Origin: CAYQVO01 sp964421085
GTDB taxonomy: Bacteria; Bdellovibrionota_C; UBA2361; CAYQVO01
Assembly: GCA_964421085.1 (NCBI GenBank)
Contig: CAYQVO010000061.1
Span: forward strand, 1-10,098
DNA length: 10,098 nt
Direction of reading: 5' to 3'
Under the pieces are notes generated by a model that did not search any database, was not told the origin of the DNA, and saw only the letters and a program-made list of their open reading frames with translations. The position numbers and the translations under genes were made by a program. Below, piece by piece: positions 1 to 7,401 of this stretch (positions are counted from its first letter, which is position 1; every line of letters begins with the position of its first letter).

Positions 1-22
1 CAGGGGGAAGGCTGGCCCTTCT

Positions 23-121
23 TTAATGACTCAATGAAATCGGGGGAGGATCAAGATGCCGCTTTAGAATTGCCACCTTCTCGGCAGCATTGAACCTTCT
101 TCGTCTAATTTTCTTCGCCAT
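23..121 (-). pseudogene. truncated transposase N-terminus (helix-turn-helix)
   Basis: The minus strand from an ATG at 121 encodes 32 residues beginning MAKKIRRRRFNAAEKVAILK and then RHL, followed by an unrelated tail (DPPPISLSH) and a stop. The basic start and the 'AAEKVAILKRHL' segment match the first helices of the small HTH protein of IS3-like transposases, whose usual continuation (a second helix ending in a 'FYRWQ'-like motif) is absent in all three frames. The similarity therefore stops abruptly near position 55, so this is a broken element rather than a simple frameshift. An AAGGGG Shine-Dalgarno-like sequence lies four bases before the ATG. Family recognition is from memory of the motif. 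Confidence 0.6.
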
Positions 122-151
122 GGTACCCCTTTTTCATTCAACCCGGGTACC
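122..151 (-). promoter_or_regulatory. inverted repeat over the transposase ribosome-binding site
   Basis: Arms of seven bases (GGTACCC at 122-128 and GGGTACC at 145-151) flank a 16-base loop. The repeat ends immediately before the transposase ATG and includes its purine-rich ribosome-binding site. In RNA it could hide that site, a known way to limit transposase translation from outside transcripts. The function is inference; the repeat is visible. I see no coding sequence between here and the terminator at 295. Confidence 0.3.
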
Positions 152-294
152 AACTCAGGTATCACCTTCAGATTTCCATTTCCATCAGAGGCAGGACAGA
201 CACATCCTCTTCGCGCAAACTGAACACATCTATCTTCTGACATGTTCAGAGGCGGAAACAAGCTTATTCAATGAAGCACCAGAATAATTTAAAC

Positions 295-330
295 AAAAAA
301 ACCTCCGGAAGTTTCTGCTGCCGGAGGTTT
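295..330 (-). terminator. rho-independent terminator of the cupin gene
   Basis: A ten-base perfect stem (AAACCTCCGG at 299-308 with CCGGAGGTTT at 321-330) encloses a 12-base loop. Read on the minus strand it is followed by a run of T. It lies 28 bases beyond the stop of the minus-strand cupin gene, which it should terminate. Confidence 0.85.
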
Positions 331-358
331 CATTTTCATGTTGCAGCCAACCCGACTA

Positions 359-1939
359 TCAGCGCATGGACCACCTGAGGCTTCTTAAAGACGGAATGGA
401 GTAATGACGATATGCATCGGGATGGGAGAGAAAGTCCGCATAGTCAAGCCCTTCAACGGAAAAAATGACGGCCGGATCGGACGAGCGGTTCACAAGAAAT
501 TCATTCTGTCCGGGCGCGATCCGAATGATATGTCCGGCATCGACCTTTCTGTTTAGCTTTCCCAGCACAGCAGAACCTTCGACGAGAAACAGGAATCTCT
601 CAGAATCACCGACAGGAAACTCTCCCCCGGGCTTCAAAATATCGAGTCGATAAGCAAAAGGCATATCGCGATATGCATGGAAGTACCGGATTGAAGAGCC
701 CCAGTCAGTCTCATTCCTCTCGCCTCGATCCACTGTAACCGGAGCCTCCTTGTTCTCGACACGATTGAACATCCACTCGTTCTTTCCTATTCGATCATCA
801 ATGAACATTGTCAGCTTCACAGTAATATTCCTGTTACCCATTTCAGGATTGTGGAGTGTATGGTTCACTTCTGTAGGGATTCTGAATGCCTCGAATTTTC
901 CGGCTTTCACTCGACCCAACTCTGGATACTCGTAACCGTTGCCAGTCTTCTCCTTGCGGTACCAGACACATTCGCTTTCTCCATCCAGGATCAGGGTGAG
1001 TTCCGCTGAATCCAGATGAAGATGAAGCTCCTGGATGTATCCCCGGGGCGTTTCAGTAAATGTGCAGCAGAAGAGATCGTATGCGGAAGGCAGGCCATGC
1101 ATCGCAAGAAAATACATCCGCTCAGTTTGATCCCGGAGAAAATTCCGGAAATAACGGATCGGCATTACAGTCACAGGTTCATCCTCGAGCAGAAACGGAC
1201 TTTCACGATTGAACCTGAGCGCCCTCAGATAAGAGTCGTGAAGTAAATGCCCGAGTTCAGTGGTGTCAGCTTCATCAATTTTCCGCATTTTGTCGGCAAT
1301 TACGGATATTCCTGTCTGACATTTCCGGTACAGATCGAACCCCTGGTCCTGTCGATATGTTCTCTCTTCATGGATTTGATCTGTATTTGGGCCAATGTTT
1401 CTGCCGTTTACCGCCGAGTTTCTCAGGCGTCCGTCGAAATAATCCACTTCGTGGCGCAGCGCCAGCGCCTGCTTTAGAGTTTCGACGAAATCGGGGTCAT
1501 CATCAGGTCCAGGAGAGACAGATTCGGATATAGCCTTGAAACTGACCGTGCCACGGATTGACTGTTCGGCTTCCCTCACATTTTGAGCCAGCCTGGAATC
1601 GCCTGAATCTTCAAGAGTCGCGGCAAGATCCGGAAGGAGCTCCTCGAATATCCGTCCGAGATATCCGCCGAGAAAAAGTCTCTCGACATTTGAAGTGCTT
1701 TCCTCAGCTGCCGTCGCAGCGATAAATGCAGCAAGAGCTTCTGTTTGTCTCAATCCTGCCTCAATTCGCGCCGGCTCTCCTTCTGGAAAAAGACGGTCCG
1801 CGACGAATTTGACAAAATCAGAAGAGGGAGTCCTGCCCTGCGCACACTGTAAGCAGAAGGCTGAAAGACCCTGGTCAACAGAGCCGCGGTTGCGGACCTC
1901 TCGTGACTGGCGGGCTGAATCAGGCTGCAATAATCCCAC
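359..1939 (-). CDS. two-cupin protein with a large N-terminal domain
   Basis: The 526-residue product has a GTG start preceded by AGGGA at seven bases. Residues 1-290 are rich in charge and probably helical, and I do not recognise them. Residues 300-385 form a canonical cupin. Motif 1 is H306-x-H308-x4-E313-x6-G320 and motif 2 is P355-x4-H360-x3-N364, so the metal ligands (three His, one Glu) are present. Residues 425-505 look like a second cupin barrel (PGGEF, then a G-x6-PG segment) in which the histidines are missing. No signal peptide or membrane segment is seen, so it should be cytoplasmic. Bicupins with one metal-free barrel act as dioxygenases, isomerases or sugar/acid binding proteins, and the substrate cannot be read here. 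It is divergent from the phosphotransferase operon across a 122-base intergenic region, which suggests shared regulation. A terminator follows its stop. Confidence 0.8.
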   Translation of the reverse strand: MGLLQPDSARQSREVRNRGSVDQGLSAFCLQCAQGRTPSSDFVKFVADRLFPEGEPARIEAGLRQTEALAAFIAATAAEESTSNVERLFLGGYLGRIFEELLPDLAATLEDSGDSRLAQNVREAEQSIRGTVSFKAISESVSPGPDDDPDFVETLKQALALRHEVDYFDGRLRNSAVNGRNIGPNTDQIHEERTYRQDQGFDLYRKCQTGISVIADKMRKIDEADTTELGHLLHDSYLRALRFNRESPFLLEDEPVTVMPIRYFRNFLRDQTERMYFLAMHGLPSAYDLFCCTFTETPRGYIQELHLHLDSAELTLILDGESECVWYRKEKTGNGYEYPELGRVKAGKFEAFRIPTEVNHTLHNPEMGNRNITVKLTMFIDDRIGKNEWMFNRVENKEAPVTVDRGERNETDWGSSIRYFHAYRDMPFAYRLDILKPGGEFPVGDSERFLFLVEGSAVLGKLNRKVDAGHIIRIAPGQNEFLVNRSSDPAVIFSVEGLDYADFLSHPDAYRHYSIPSLRSLRWSMR

Positions 1940-2002
1940 TGTATAATCCCTGTATGAATCCCCCTGCGGAAGTGTAACTCCAGTAAGAATCCTAATCCAG
2001 CC

Positions 2003-2030
2003 AGTATAGCGCCCCTATCTTAAGAGTCTG
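2003..2030 (-). promoter_or_regulatory. possible promoter of the cupin gene
   Basis: On the minus strand CAGACT (three of six matches to TTGACA) is followed after 16 bases by TATACT (five of six to TATAAT), about 64 bases upstream of the cupin start. The 122-base divergent region must hold promoters for both directions. I could not find a convincing one for the plus-strand gene, nor a strong operator-like palindrome. Confidence 0.25.
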
Positions 2031-2061
2031 TTCTGGACTAGGATCCCGGCAATCATCCATC

Positions 2062-3484
2062 ATGGCTGAACAGAAACACGCAGAAACAGAAAAAATCATT
2101 ACGACGGGAGACGTCGATCAAAGAACCTGCATCGTGAGGTCTGAATCTCCTTTTCTCTGGATTGCCAAAGGTGCTCTTTCAGAAGGCACCAGAGTCAAAG
2201 GCAAGAGTCTGAATCTTTTGATCCTGACTGAAATCGAATTTCCTCATCCACCCGGCTTTGTAATTACGAGCCCGAACTACAGAGAATATCTGCGTCATCT
2301 TGGTCTTGAGCCGGCGCTGAGTGAGCTTGACGAGTCAATCATGGCCTGTCCGTGGCCGGAGAAGACAGGGAATGTGGAAGTTCCACCGGAAATAGCGAGG
2401 CAGCTTGACTCTATAGCCCGGCAGATTATGGATGGAGATTTCCCGCGGGGGTTCGTGGAATGCCTTTCCAAATACTATGCGAAACTGGAGGAGCGCGCGG
2501 GAGGCGGTGCGCCAGTCACCGTACGAAGTGGAGAAGAAACACTTGAAGATCGCAGGACGTCTTCGGGGGCCGGACAGAATTACACAGCACCATGCGCATG
2601 GGATCTTCAGGAGGTTCTTTCAGAACTGAAACGTGTGTATGCCTCGCCTTTTCTCGATCAATCTGCTGACTATCGGATCAAGGAATATCTGAGAAGCGGG
2701 AAAGATGAGCAGTTGCTCTTCAGTCACATCGAAATGTCAATTCCTGTACAGATAGCAGTCAACCCTGAAGCAGCAGGTGTGGCCTATACAGTTGACGTTC
2801 GCAGGAATCGGCGGGGAATCCTCGTGGAAGCAGTCGCGGGACATGGAGAAGGGCTTGTTTCTGACAGGATTACCCCGTCTTCCTGGCTGTTCGATCCCTT
2901 GTCACTGGAGCTGCTTGAAATCAATATAGTTCCCCAGGAAGAAAAGATGCAGCTGGACAGGTCAGGACTGATCTCATGTCCAATCCATGTTTCTGAACGA
3001 CTTGTGCCATGCCTGCGAGAGGAAACCCTGCGCGAGATAGCATCGCGCGCCGTCCAGGGGAGGGAATACTTCAGGCAAAACAATCTTGCTGATGAAGTGA
3101 ACTATGAGTTCCTGCAGGATACTGCGAGAGGAAATGAAATGGTCCAAGTGCGTCCGCTCACAGGCATGGAAATTCCGGTGGAGGAGTGGAATCCTGTTGT
3201 AACTGCCATCCGGGCATCCACTGACTCCAGATACATCAATACATCCGGAGAGACGGGCTCATCAGGCGCTGCCTCGGGCAGGCTGCTGATCGTACGAACT
3301 CCCGAAAGCCGAAATCCAGAACATGAGAATATGCCCCTTGCTTACAGGCACGCCCGGGAAAACGATATTCTCCTGACGCAGACGACAAATATAGGCTGGA
3401 CGCCCCTCTTTGACAGGCTTGGAGCAATTGCGGTGGAACGGGGGGGAGTGATGTCCCACTCAGCGCAGATTGCGAGGGAAAAGG
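2062..3484 (+). CDS. PEP-synthase / rifampin-phosphotransferase-like enzyme, interrupted by gap
   Basis: 474 residues are readable before the N run. Residues 40-280 are a PPDK_N-type ATP-grasp domain: 'VKGKSLNL' 45-52 and 'PPGFVIT' 63-69 (GGKaxnL and PpGFvi motifs), 'VRSGEETLED' 154-163 with 'SGAGQ' 168-172, and 'GHGEGLVSDRITP' 260-272. Residues 400-474 are the swivelling PEP-utiliser domain, with 'NIGWTPLF' and 'ERGGVMSHSAQIARE'. His466 in the SH pair is the expected phosphohistidine. Family members split ATP to AMP and phosphate and pass the beta-phosphate via this His to pyruvate or an acceptor such as a rifamycin. The GWTPLF segment is closest to the rifampin-phosphotransferase type. Only about 120 residues lie between the two domains, far less than that family's helical acceptor domain. 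About 30 residues of the swivel domain should lie in the gap. The ATG has no good ribosome-binding site. The acceptor is unknown. Confidence 0.85.
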
Positions 3485-3530
3485 NNNNNNNNNNNNNNNN
3501 NNNNNNNNNNNNNNNNNNNNNNNNNNNNNN
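3485..3530. other. assembly gap (46 N)
   Basis: Forty-six undetermined bases fall exactly where the phosphohistidine domain should end. The real length is unknown, because scaffolders often insert arbitrary N counts. With 46 N the upstream frame closes at 3541-3543, but the downstream frame is also open up to the gap. A true length of 44 or 47 (modulo 3) would join both into one gene. Confidence 1.
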
Positions 3531-3539
3531 CTATGGGCA

Positions 3540-4901
3540 ATGAATTGTCATGCCCGGTCGTCCGAAGTGCCCGAGGCTGCAATTGACGCAATGAACCGAA
3601 GGATATTTGCAGGCACTTCTGAAATTGCTTCCGGGCCGCTTACTCAACTGCTGGATTCTGACGCTGCCGATTCTGTTGGCGATTATTATATGCAGCGTGT
3701 CGAGTTCGCCCATTTCGCAGATAGTAATGGGACAGACTGGACCGGGAAGCCTGAGTATCCGCAGACCCGTCTTCAGTTTGATCTGTACTTTGAGGCCTGG
3801 CGGCGGGCATACGAGATACTTCATCTTACTGACCTGGATATGCCGCTTTTTGTCAGCATGGCGAAACTCTCTCCTTCCAGCTCAAGGGAGAGATGGATTG
3901 GAACAATCAGGCAGAATTCTTCGGAAGTGCTTGAGGAAGGTGAGTACCCGGTGGCAGCGTTCGAAACTGAGAAACTGGCAAGGCTGGGTGATCGCATCCG
4001 ATCGAAGGGACTCTCTTCTGAAGATGGCCGCAGCGAACATGAAGTGATTCGCGACTTGTTCGAATACCATGAAATGCGGAAAAATGCGTTCAACAGATTC
4101 ACTGCGTGCATGGAGTCGCTTAGAAATGCCGAAAGACTGAGCGCAGAAGAGTACAGCAGAGTTTTCGACCTTTATTCGGACATAATATCTTTTGCCCACG
4201 TTCGCGCAGCCTTCCGCAGAAGAGTGGCCGGTCCGATGCGGAACGAGGCCTTCCAGTCTCTCCCGGAATGCATGAGAGCGAGAATAGAGAAGCTCGTCAT
4301 AATGGCCTCGAATGGTCTATGGACCGAGACATCGCACCGGCGGGACCCTGCTTATCAGGTTCTTCTCATGGAGCTCAGCGAGTTTCCTGAAGTGATGAAG
4401 AATCTGCTGAAAGTCGATCCTGCCCGGGGTTTCGACTTCCTGTGGGAAAACTGTCCGGAGTTTGCCTCTGCGTTCGAACAGTATCTCTGCGAATACAAAA
4501 TTGAGCGTGCGCAGACGGATCACCTGGAGAACGACCTGCCCAGGGCGAGGGCAATCCAGATGCTGCAGCAGGACCTGCGGGAAAGAAAAGAAACCACTCT
4601 GCATCCTCTCTTCACGAGGACCTCGGCAGGCTTCCTGGCTGAACTTGAAAAGTTGAGACCCATGATACTGAGGGAAGATCCTTCCTTTGACTTCGATACT
4701 TTCGCGGGCAAAATGCTTCTGGCATGGGAAATTCCGGCCCTTGTAGACACTGAGCGTCACATACAGCACCGGTATCAGTACCTCCTCCGAAATTTCCTGC
4801 TGAAGACAGAAGCTGAACTCGTTCAATCTGGAGAATTGGCCCCGGGCAAATCTATTTTCGACCTTTCGCCTGCCGAGCTCCTTGATAGACTGAGCTCATG
4901 A
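3540..4901 (+). CDS. helical protein or C-terminal half of the PEP-synthase-like enzyme
   Basis: 453 residues from the first ATG after the gap. The frame is open back into the gap (codons Leu-Trp-Ala precede the ATG), so this may be the C-terminal half of the preceding enzyme rather than a separate gene. It is mostly helical, charged and without membrane segments. The last 43 residues (411-453) read R-x3-LLRNFLL, then LVQSGEL, then IFDLSPAELLDRL. This resembles the 'R...R..L..G..LV..G.L...DIFFLt.eEL' segment that ends the helical domain of rifampin phosphotransferases, where it normally precedes the His domain. Here it follows the His domain, so domain order would be changed. If separate, it would be a partner subunit, perhaps holding the phosphate acceptor. 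Its stop overlaps the next start (ATGA), which indicates translational coupling. Any ribosome-binding site is inside the gap, and ATG 3591 is an alternative start. Confidence 0.7.
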   Translation: MNCHARSSEVPEAAIDAMNRRIFAGTSEIASGPLTQLLDSDAADSVGDYYMQRVEFAHFADSNGTDWTGKPEYPQTRLQFDLYFEAWRRAYEILHLTDLDMPLFVSMAKLSPSSSRERWIGTIRQNSSEVLEEGEYPVAAFETEKLARLGDRIRSKGLSSEDGRSEHEVIRDLFEYHEMRKNAFNRFTACMESLRNAERLSAEEYSRVFDLYSDIISFAHVRAAFRRRVAGPMRNEAFQSLPECMRARIEKLVIMASNGLWTETSHRRDPAYQVLLMELSEFPEVMKNLLKVDPARGFDFLWENCPEFASAFEQYLCEYKIERAQTDHLENDLPRARAIQMLQQDLRERKETTLHPLFTRTSAGFLAELEKLRPMILREDPSFDFDTFAGKMLLAWEIPALVDTERHIQHRYQYLLRNFLLKTEAELVQSGELAPGKSIFDLSPAELLDRLSS

Positions 4902-5842
4902 AGATTGCTATTGTCGGAAGGAATATTGTCCTCTCTGAAACAGCGCGGAAGACTTTCACCCGTTGCGGTCAGGTTGAACTGTTCGACCTGGAAACCAGTT
5001 CCGAACATATGGCATCGGCTGCTGAAAGCGCAGACGCTCTGATTACGCCTGGAAGGATTTCGCGCGATCTTCTCGACAAACTGCCCCGGCTCCGGTTCGT
5101 ATGCATCATGCTGTCAGGATATGAGGCAGCCCTCGATGCGTCTGTAACCAGAGAATATGCGGAGAGCCGTGGCCTTGCCCTGTCATATACCCCGGGCGCA
5201 TCAGCACACGCGGTGGCTGAGTACACCCTCGGCGGCATGCTGGCATGTCTTCGTTTCATTACACGACCAGCCTGGGCGTTCCAGGAAATCCCTCAGGGAT
5301 GGTTCAAGGGAATTTCATTTCAGAGCCTCACCGCTGGAATCGTCGGACTGGGATCTGTGGGAATTCATCTTGCCTGGCTGCTGGATTCGCTGGGAATAGC
5401 TGCACTCGGCTGTACGAGAAGGGGCACGAAAAGGCCCGATCTCCCCGCAAGGCTGCTTCTTACCGGTTTTGAAGAAGTATGCCGGCGGTCCGATGCAATC
5501 GCGGTGACATGCTCTCTTAACGAAAGCACACGGGGCATGTTTAATGCTGTGGCGCTGGGAAGCCTGAAGCCGTCGGTAATACTCGTCAATGCCGCGCGCC
5601 CTGAGATTTTCGACCTGGATGCCCTTTTCGAATTCCTCTCGGAAAATGCCGCAGCCCGCGTCCTGCTGGATGATTCAAATGCAGTGCAGGGCCACAGGCT
5701 TCTGGAACTCCCCAATTTCCACGCCACTCCTCATATAGCCTTCAATACGCAGGAGGCCCTGGATCGCTACGGGGAAATGGCGGCTGAGAATCTGGTCGCG
5801 TTTATTGAAGGCGTTCCGGTAAATGAAATTCCCCTCAGATAG
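4898..5842 (+). CDS. D-2-hydroxyacid dehydrogenase-like protein, catalytic Glu not conserved
   Basis: 314 residues, the usual size for NAD-dependent 2-hydroxyacid dehydrogenases (lactate, phosphoglycerate or glyoxylate type), which interconvert 2-oxo and 2-hydroxy acids. A catalytic-domain half at 1-100 is followed by a Rossmann fold. 'GIVGLGSVGIHLA' at 147-159 carries the GxGxxG NAD motif, and 'SDAIAVTCSLNEST' 198-211 matches the family's 'aDvv.l..Plt..T' strand. 'LVNAARPEIFDLDAL' 229-243 supplies the substrate-binding Arg (R234), with Pro where Gly is usual, and 'ATPHIAF' 276-282 carries the catalytic His279. The expected catalytic Glu in the 'LDVfe.EP' segment appears to be Val263 (LLDDSNAVQG), and the loop before the His is short. 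It may have altered chemistry or bind a ligand only. The start overlaps the upstream stop, so it belongs to that operon. The stop lies 8 bases from that of the convergent radical SAM gene, with no terminator between. Confidence 0.85.
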   Translation: MKIAIVGRNIVLSETARKTFTRCGQVELFDLETSSEHMASAAESADALITPGRISRDLLDKLPRLRFVCIMLSGYEAALDASVTREYAESRGLALSYTPGASAHAVAEYTLGGMLACLRFITRPAWAFQEIPQGWFKGISFQSLTAGIVGLGSVGIHLAWLLDSLGIAALGCTRRGTKRPDLPARLLLTGFEEVCRRSDAIAVTCSLNESTRGMFNAVALGSLKPSVILVNAARPEIFDLDALFEFLSENAAARVLLDDSNAVQGHRLLELPNFHATPHIAFNTQEALDRYGEMAAENLVAFIEGVPVNEIPLR

Positions 5843-5850
5843 AGGCGCTT

Positions 5851-7197
5851 CTACTGGACTTGTCCCTTCATTGTGACAGGGAAACAGAGAAGATGTCTCA
5901 GCGCAAAGGCATCGAGAAGGCCAAAGACGCTGTCGCCAGGATTAATCACGATACCGTGTTCACACAACTCGAAGGAAACCCCTTCGACATCCATTTTTTT
6001 CAGTGCAGCCTCGACCTTTTCTTTCGAAGGTATCACGATTGATTCGCACCTGGCTACCTGTTCAGGTGGGCAGCAGCCCGTACAATTTTTCAAGTCTTCG
6101 CGCCGGTAAGCATTCAGATCCGGTATTCCTTGAAGATAACTGTATGCACAGCTTGCGCGACGGAAGAGAGCTTTCTCTTTATCCGTTTCACGCAGCATTG
6201 AGGTAATCTTCTGTTCCAGGTCCTTCGGGAAATACTTTCGCCGGTAGCCATAGCCTCTCCATCCGCCAGGAGGCGCAGCCGGCGGTTTTATTCCACCCTC
6301 TTCCAGAGCAGAGAGCTCATCATCCCAGAGAGTTATGCCGCCTGCGACAACAGCCTTCGCCTCACGCCCGAATTCAAGCGAAGAACTCAGCTGCTCATCT
6401 CTATCGTTCCACCCGAACGCAATGGGCCGGAAATAATGGACAGGTGTAATGACTTTTGATGCAGATAGCCGCCGAAGGAAAGTTCGTCTGCTTTTCAGGA
6501 TCGAGACTTCCGAAACAGGTTCGATACTCTCATCGATACCCGAATAGCAGACACTTATGAAGAGCCTTATGTTTTTTATCGTATCTTCAAGAAATCTTAT
6601 CTGATCTTCGTCCAGGAACCACTTGGTTATGATAATTACCGGATTCGTGATTCCCCGATCGTCAAGAAGCGAAAGCATCTTGAAGGTCGAATCAACGACC
6701 TCAGGGGCAAAAGCTTCAGTGCTCGACGTATGGAGGCCGATGAACGAAGGCGGAAATTCCGTCGAGTTTCCATTTCGGGAAGGCACAAAATAGGGATGGG
6801 AAAAAAGAAAGTCTGCTACCGTTTCTTCGTCATAAACTTTTGTCGGCTTATATGAGCCCGGCCTGATTCTGTTATTTCGGTAGCAATATGCGCATCCGAA
6901 CGAACATCCATGGTGCCAGTTAAGAGAGAGCCATCCTTTGGCTGAAAAAATCGGCATTGATACGGTGGAAAATTCGGCGATCTGCTTCGCATGCGGCAAT
7001 GCGAGCGGAACCGCCTTCTGGTTGAGAAGGAAAGCGTTATTGGAAACGTCCGGGTTATGTACCGTATCAGTGAAGTTCTCTTCAGACACAGCACTCTCAT
7101 CAAATAAGCGACCTTGAGGTAATCTATCAGATTCCTGTGCTTGTGAAAGAGCCTCTATTCCGAGATGGATTCCGAATCGGCCCCGCCCCCGGGGCAA
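5851..7197 (-). CDS. radical SAM protein with C-terminal cysteine cluster
   Basis: 448 residues. 'HHGCSFGCAYCYRNN' at 95-109 holds the CxxxCxxC motif (C98, C102, C105) that binds the [4Fe-4S] cluster cleaving S-adenosylmethionine. Alternating strand/helix segments follow, including 'PVIIITKWFL' 186-195, 'RLFISVCYSG' 211-220 and 'VHYFRPIAFGWND' 253-265, consistent with a partial TIM barrel. C350, C372, C375, C376 and C384 near the C-terminus could hold an auxiliary Fe-S cluster, as in radical SAM peptide- or nucleotide-modifying enzymes. The general style recalls spore-photolyase-like and related radical SAM proteins, but I cannot assign a reaction. The listed TTG start is weak: there is no ribosome-binding site and the frame opens only ten codons earlier. 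A GTG at residue 37 is an alternative, and all motifs lie downstream of both. No precursor-peptide gene is evident beside it. Confidence 0.85.
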   Translation of the reverse strand: MPRGRGRFGIHLGIEALSQAQESDRLPQGRLFDESAVSEENFTDTVHNPDVSNNAFLLNQKAVPLALPHAKQIAEFSTVSMPIFSAKGWLSLNWHHGCSFGCAYCYRNNRIRPGSYKPTKVYDEETVADFLFSHPYFVPSRNGNSTEFPPSFIGLHTSSTEAFAPEVVDSTFKMLSLLDDRGITNPVIIITKWFLDEDQIRFLEDTIKNIRLFISVCYSGIDESIEPVSEVSILKSRRTFLRRLSASKVITPVHYFRPIAFGWNDRDEQLSSSLEFGREAKAVVAGGITLWDDELSALEEGGIKPPAAPPGGWRGYGYRRKYFPKDLEQKITSMLRETDKEKALFRRASCAYSYLQGIPDLNAYRREDLKNCTGCCPPEQVARCESIVIPSKEKVEAALKKMDVEGVSFELCEHGIVINPGDSVFGLLDAFALRHLLCFPVTMKGQVQ

Positions 7198-7367
7198 ACC
7201 CGGAATTTCTGAGCCGGGCCGCGACTAAGTGCGGGAGACTCCTTGATGAATTGCTTGAACCCCGGCAATCAGATCCCGCGAGATGAGCTGCCCGCGTATC
7301 GTCTCGCAACTTCCATCCATACTTGAAACGGAGCTAAAGCCCTTTCGGGTCTGTAATGAACTTCGTT

Positions 7368-7395
7368 TTGACTGACGAATACGCCAGCCTATAAT
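7368..7395 (+). promoter_or_regulatory. near-consensus sigma70 promoter placed for a leaderless mRNA
   Basis: TTGACT (7368-7373) and a perfect TATAAT (7390-7395) are separated by 16 bases. The ATG of the next ORF starts seven bases after the -10 box, where transcription should begin, so the mRNA would have essentially no 5' leader. No Shine-Dalgarno sequence lies before that ATG, which agrees. Confidence 0.7.
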
Positions 7396-7401
7396 TCCGG
7401 C

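Noticed and set aside
64..261. Minus-strand 65-codon ORF with three cysteines, considered as a precursor peptide for the radical SAM enzyme
   Set aside because: It overlaps the transposase remnant in another frame, has no ribosome-binding site, and is over 5 kb from the radical SAM gene.
2784..3083. Long minus-strand open frames within the phosphotransferase, helical and dehydrogenase genes
   Set aside because: They are shadows of the plus-strand genes, with low-complexity Ser/Arg composition and no motifs.
3531..3543. Stop codon TGA at 3541-3543 as the true end of the phosphohistidine enzyme
   Set aside because: The frame after the gap depends on an unknown gap length, and the swivel domain would end without its last strands.
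7180..7198. GCCCC/GGGGC repeat at the radical SAM start, considered as a regulatory hairpin
   Set aside because: The loop is too short and the start codon itself is uncertain; probably local GC richness.
7224..7300. GGGGTTCAAGCAATTC on the minus strand, resembling a tRNA T-loop
   Set aside because: No matching acceptor, anticodon or D arms can be folded around it.
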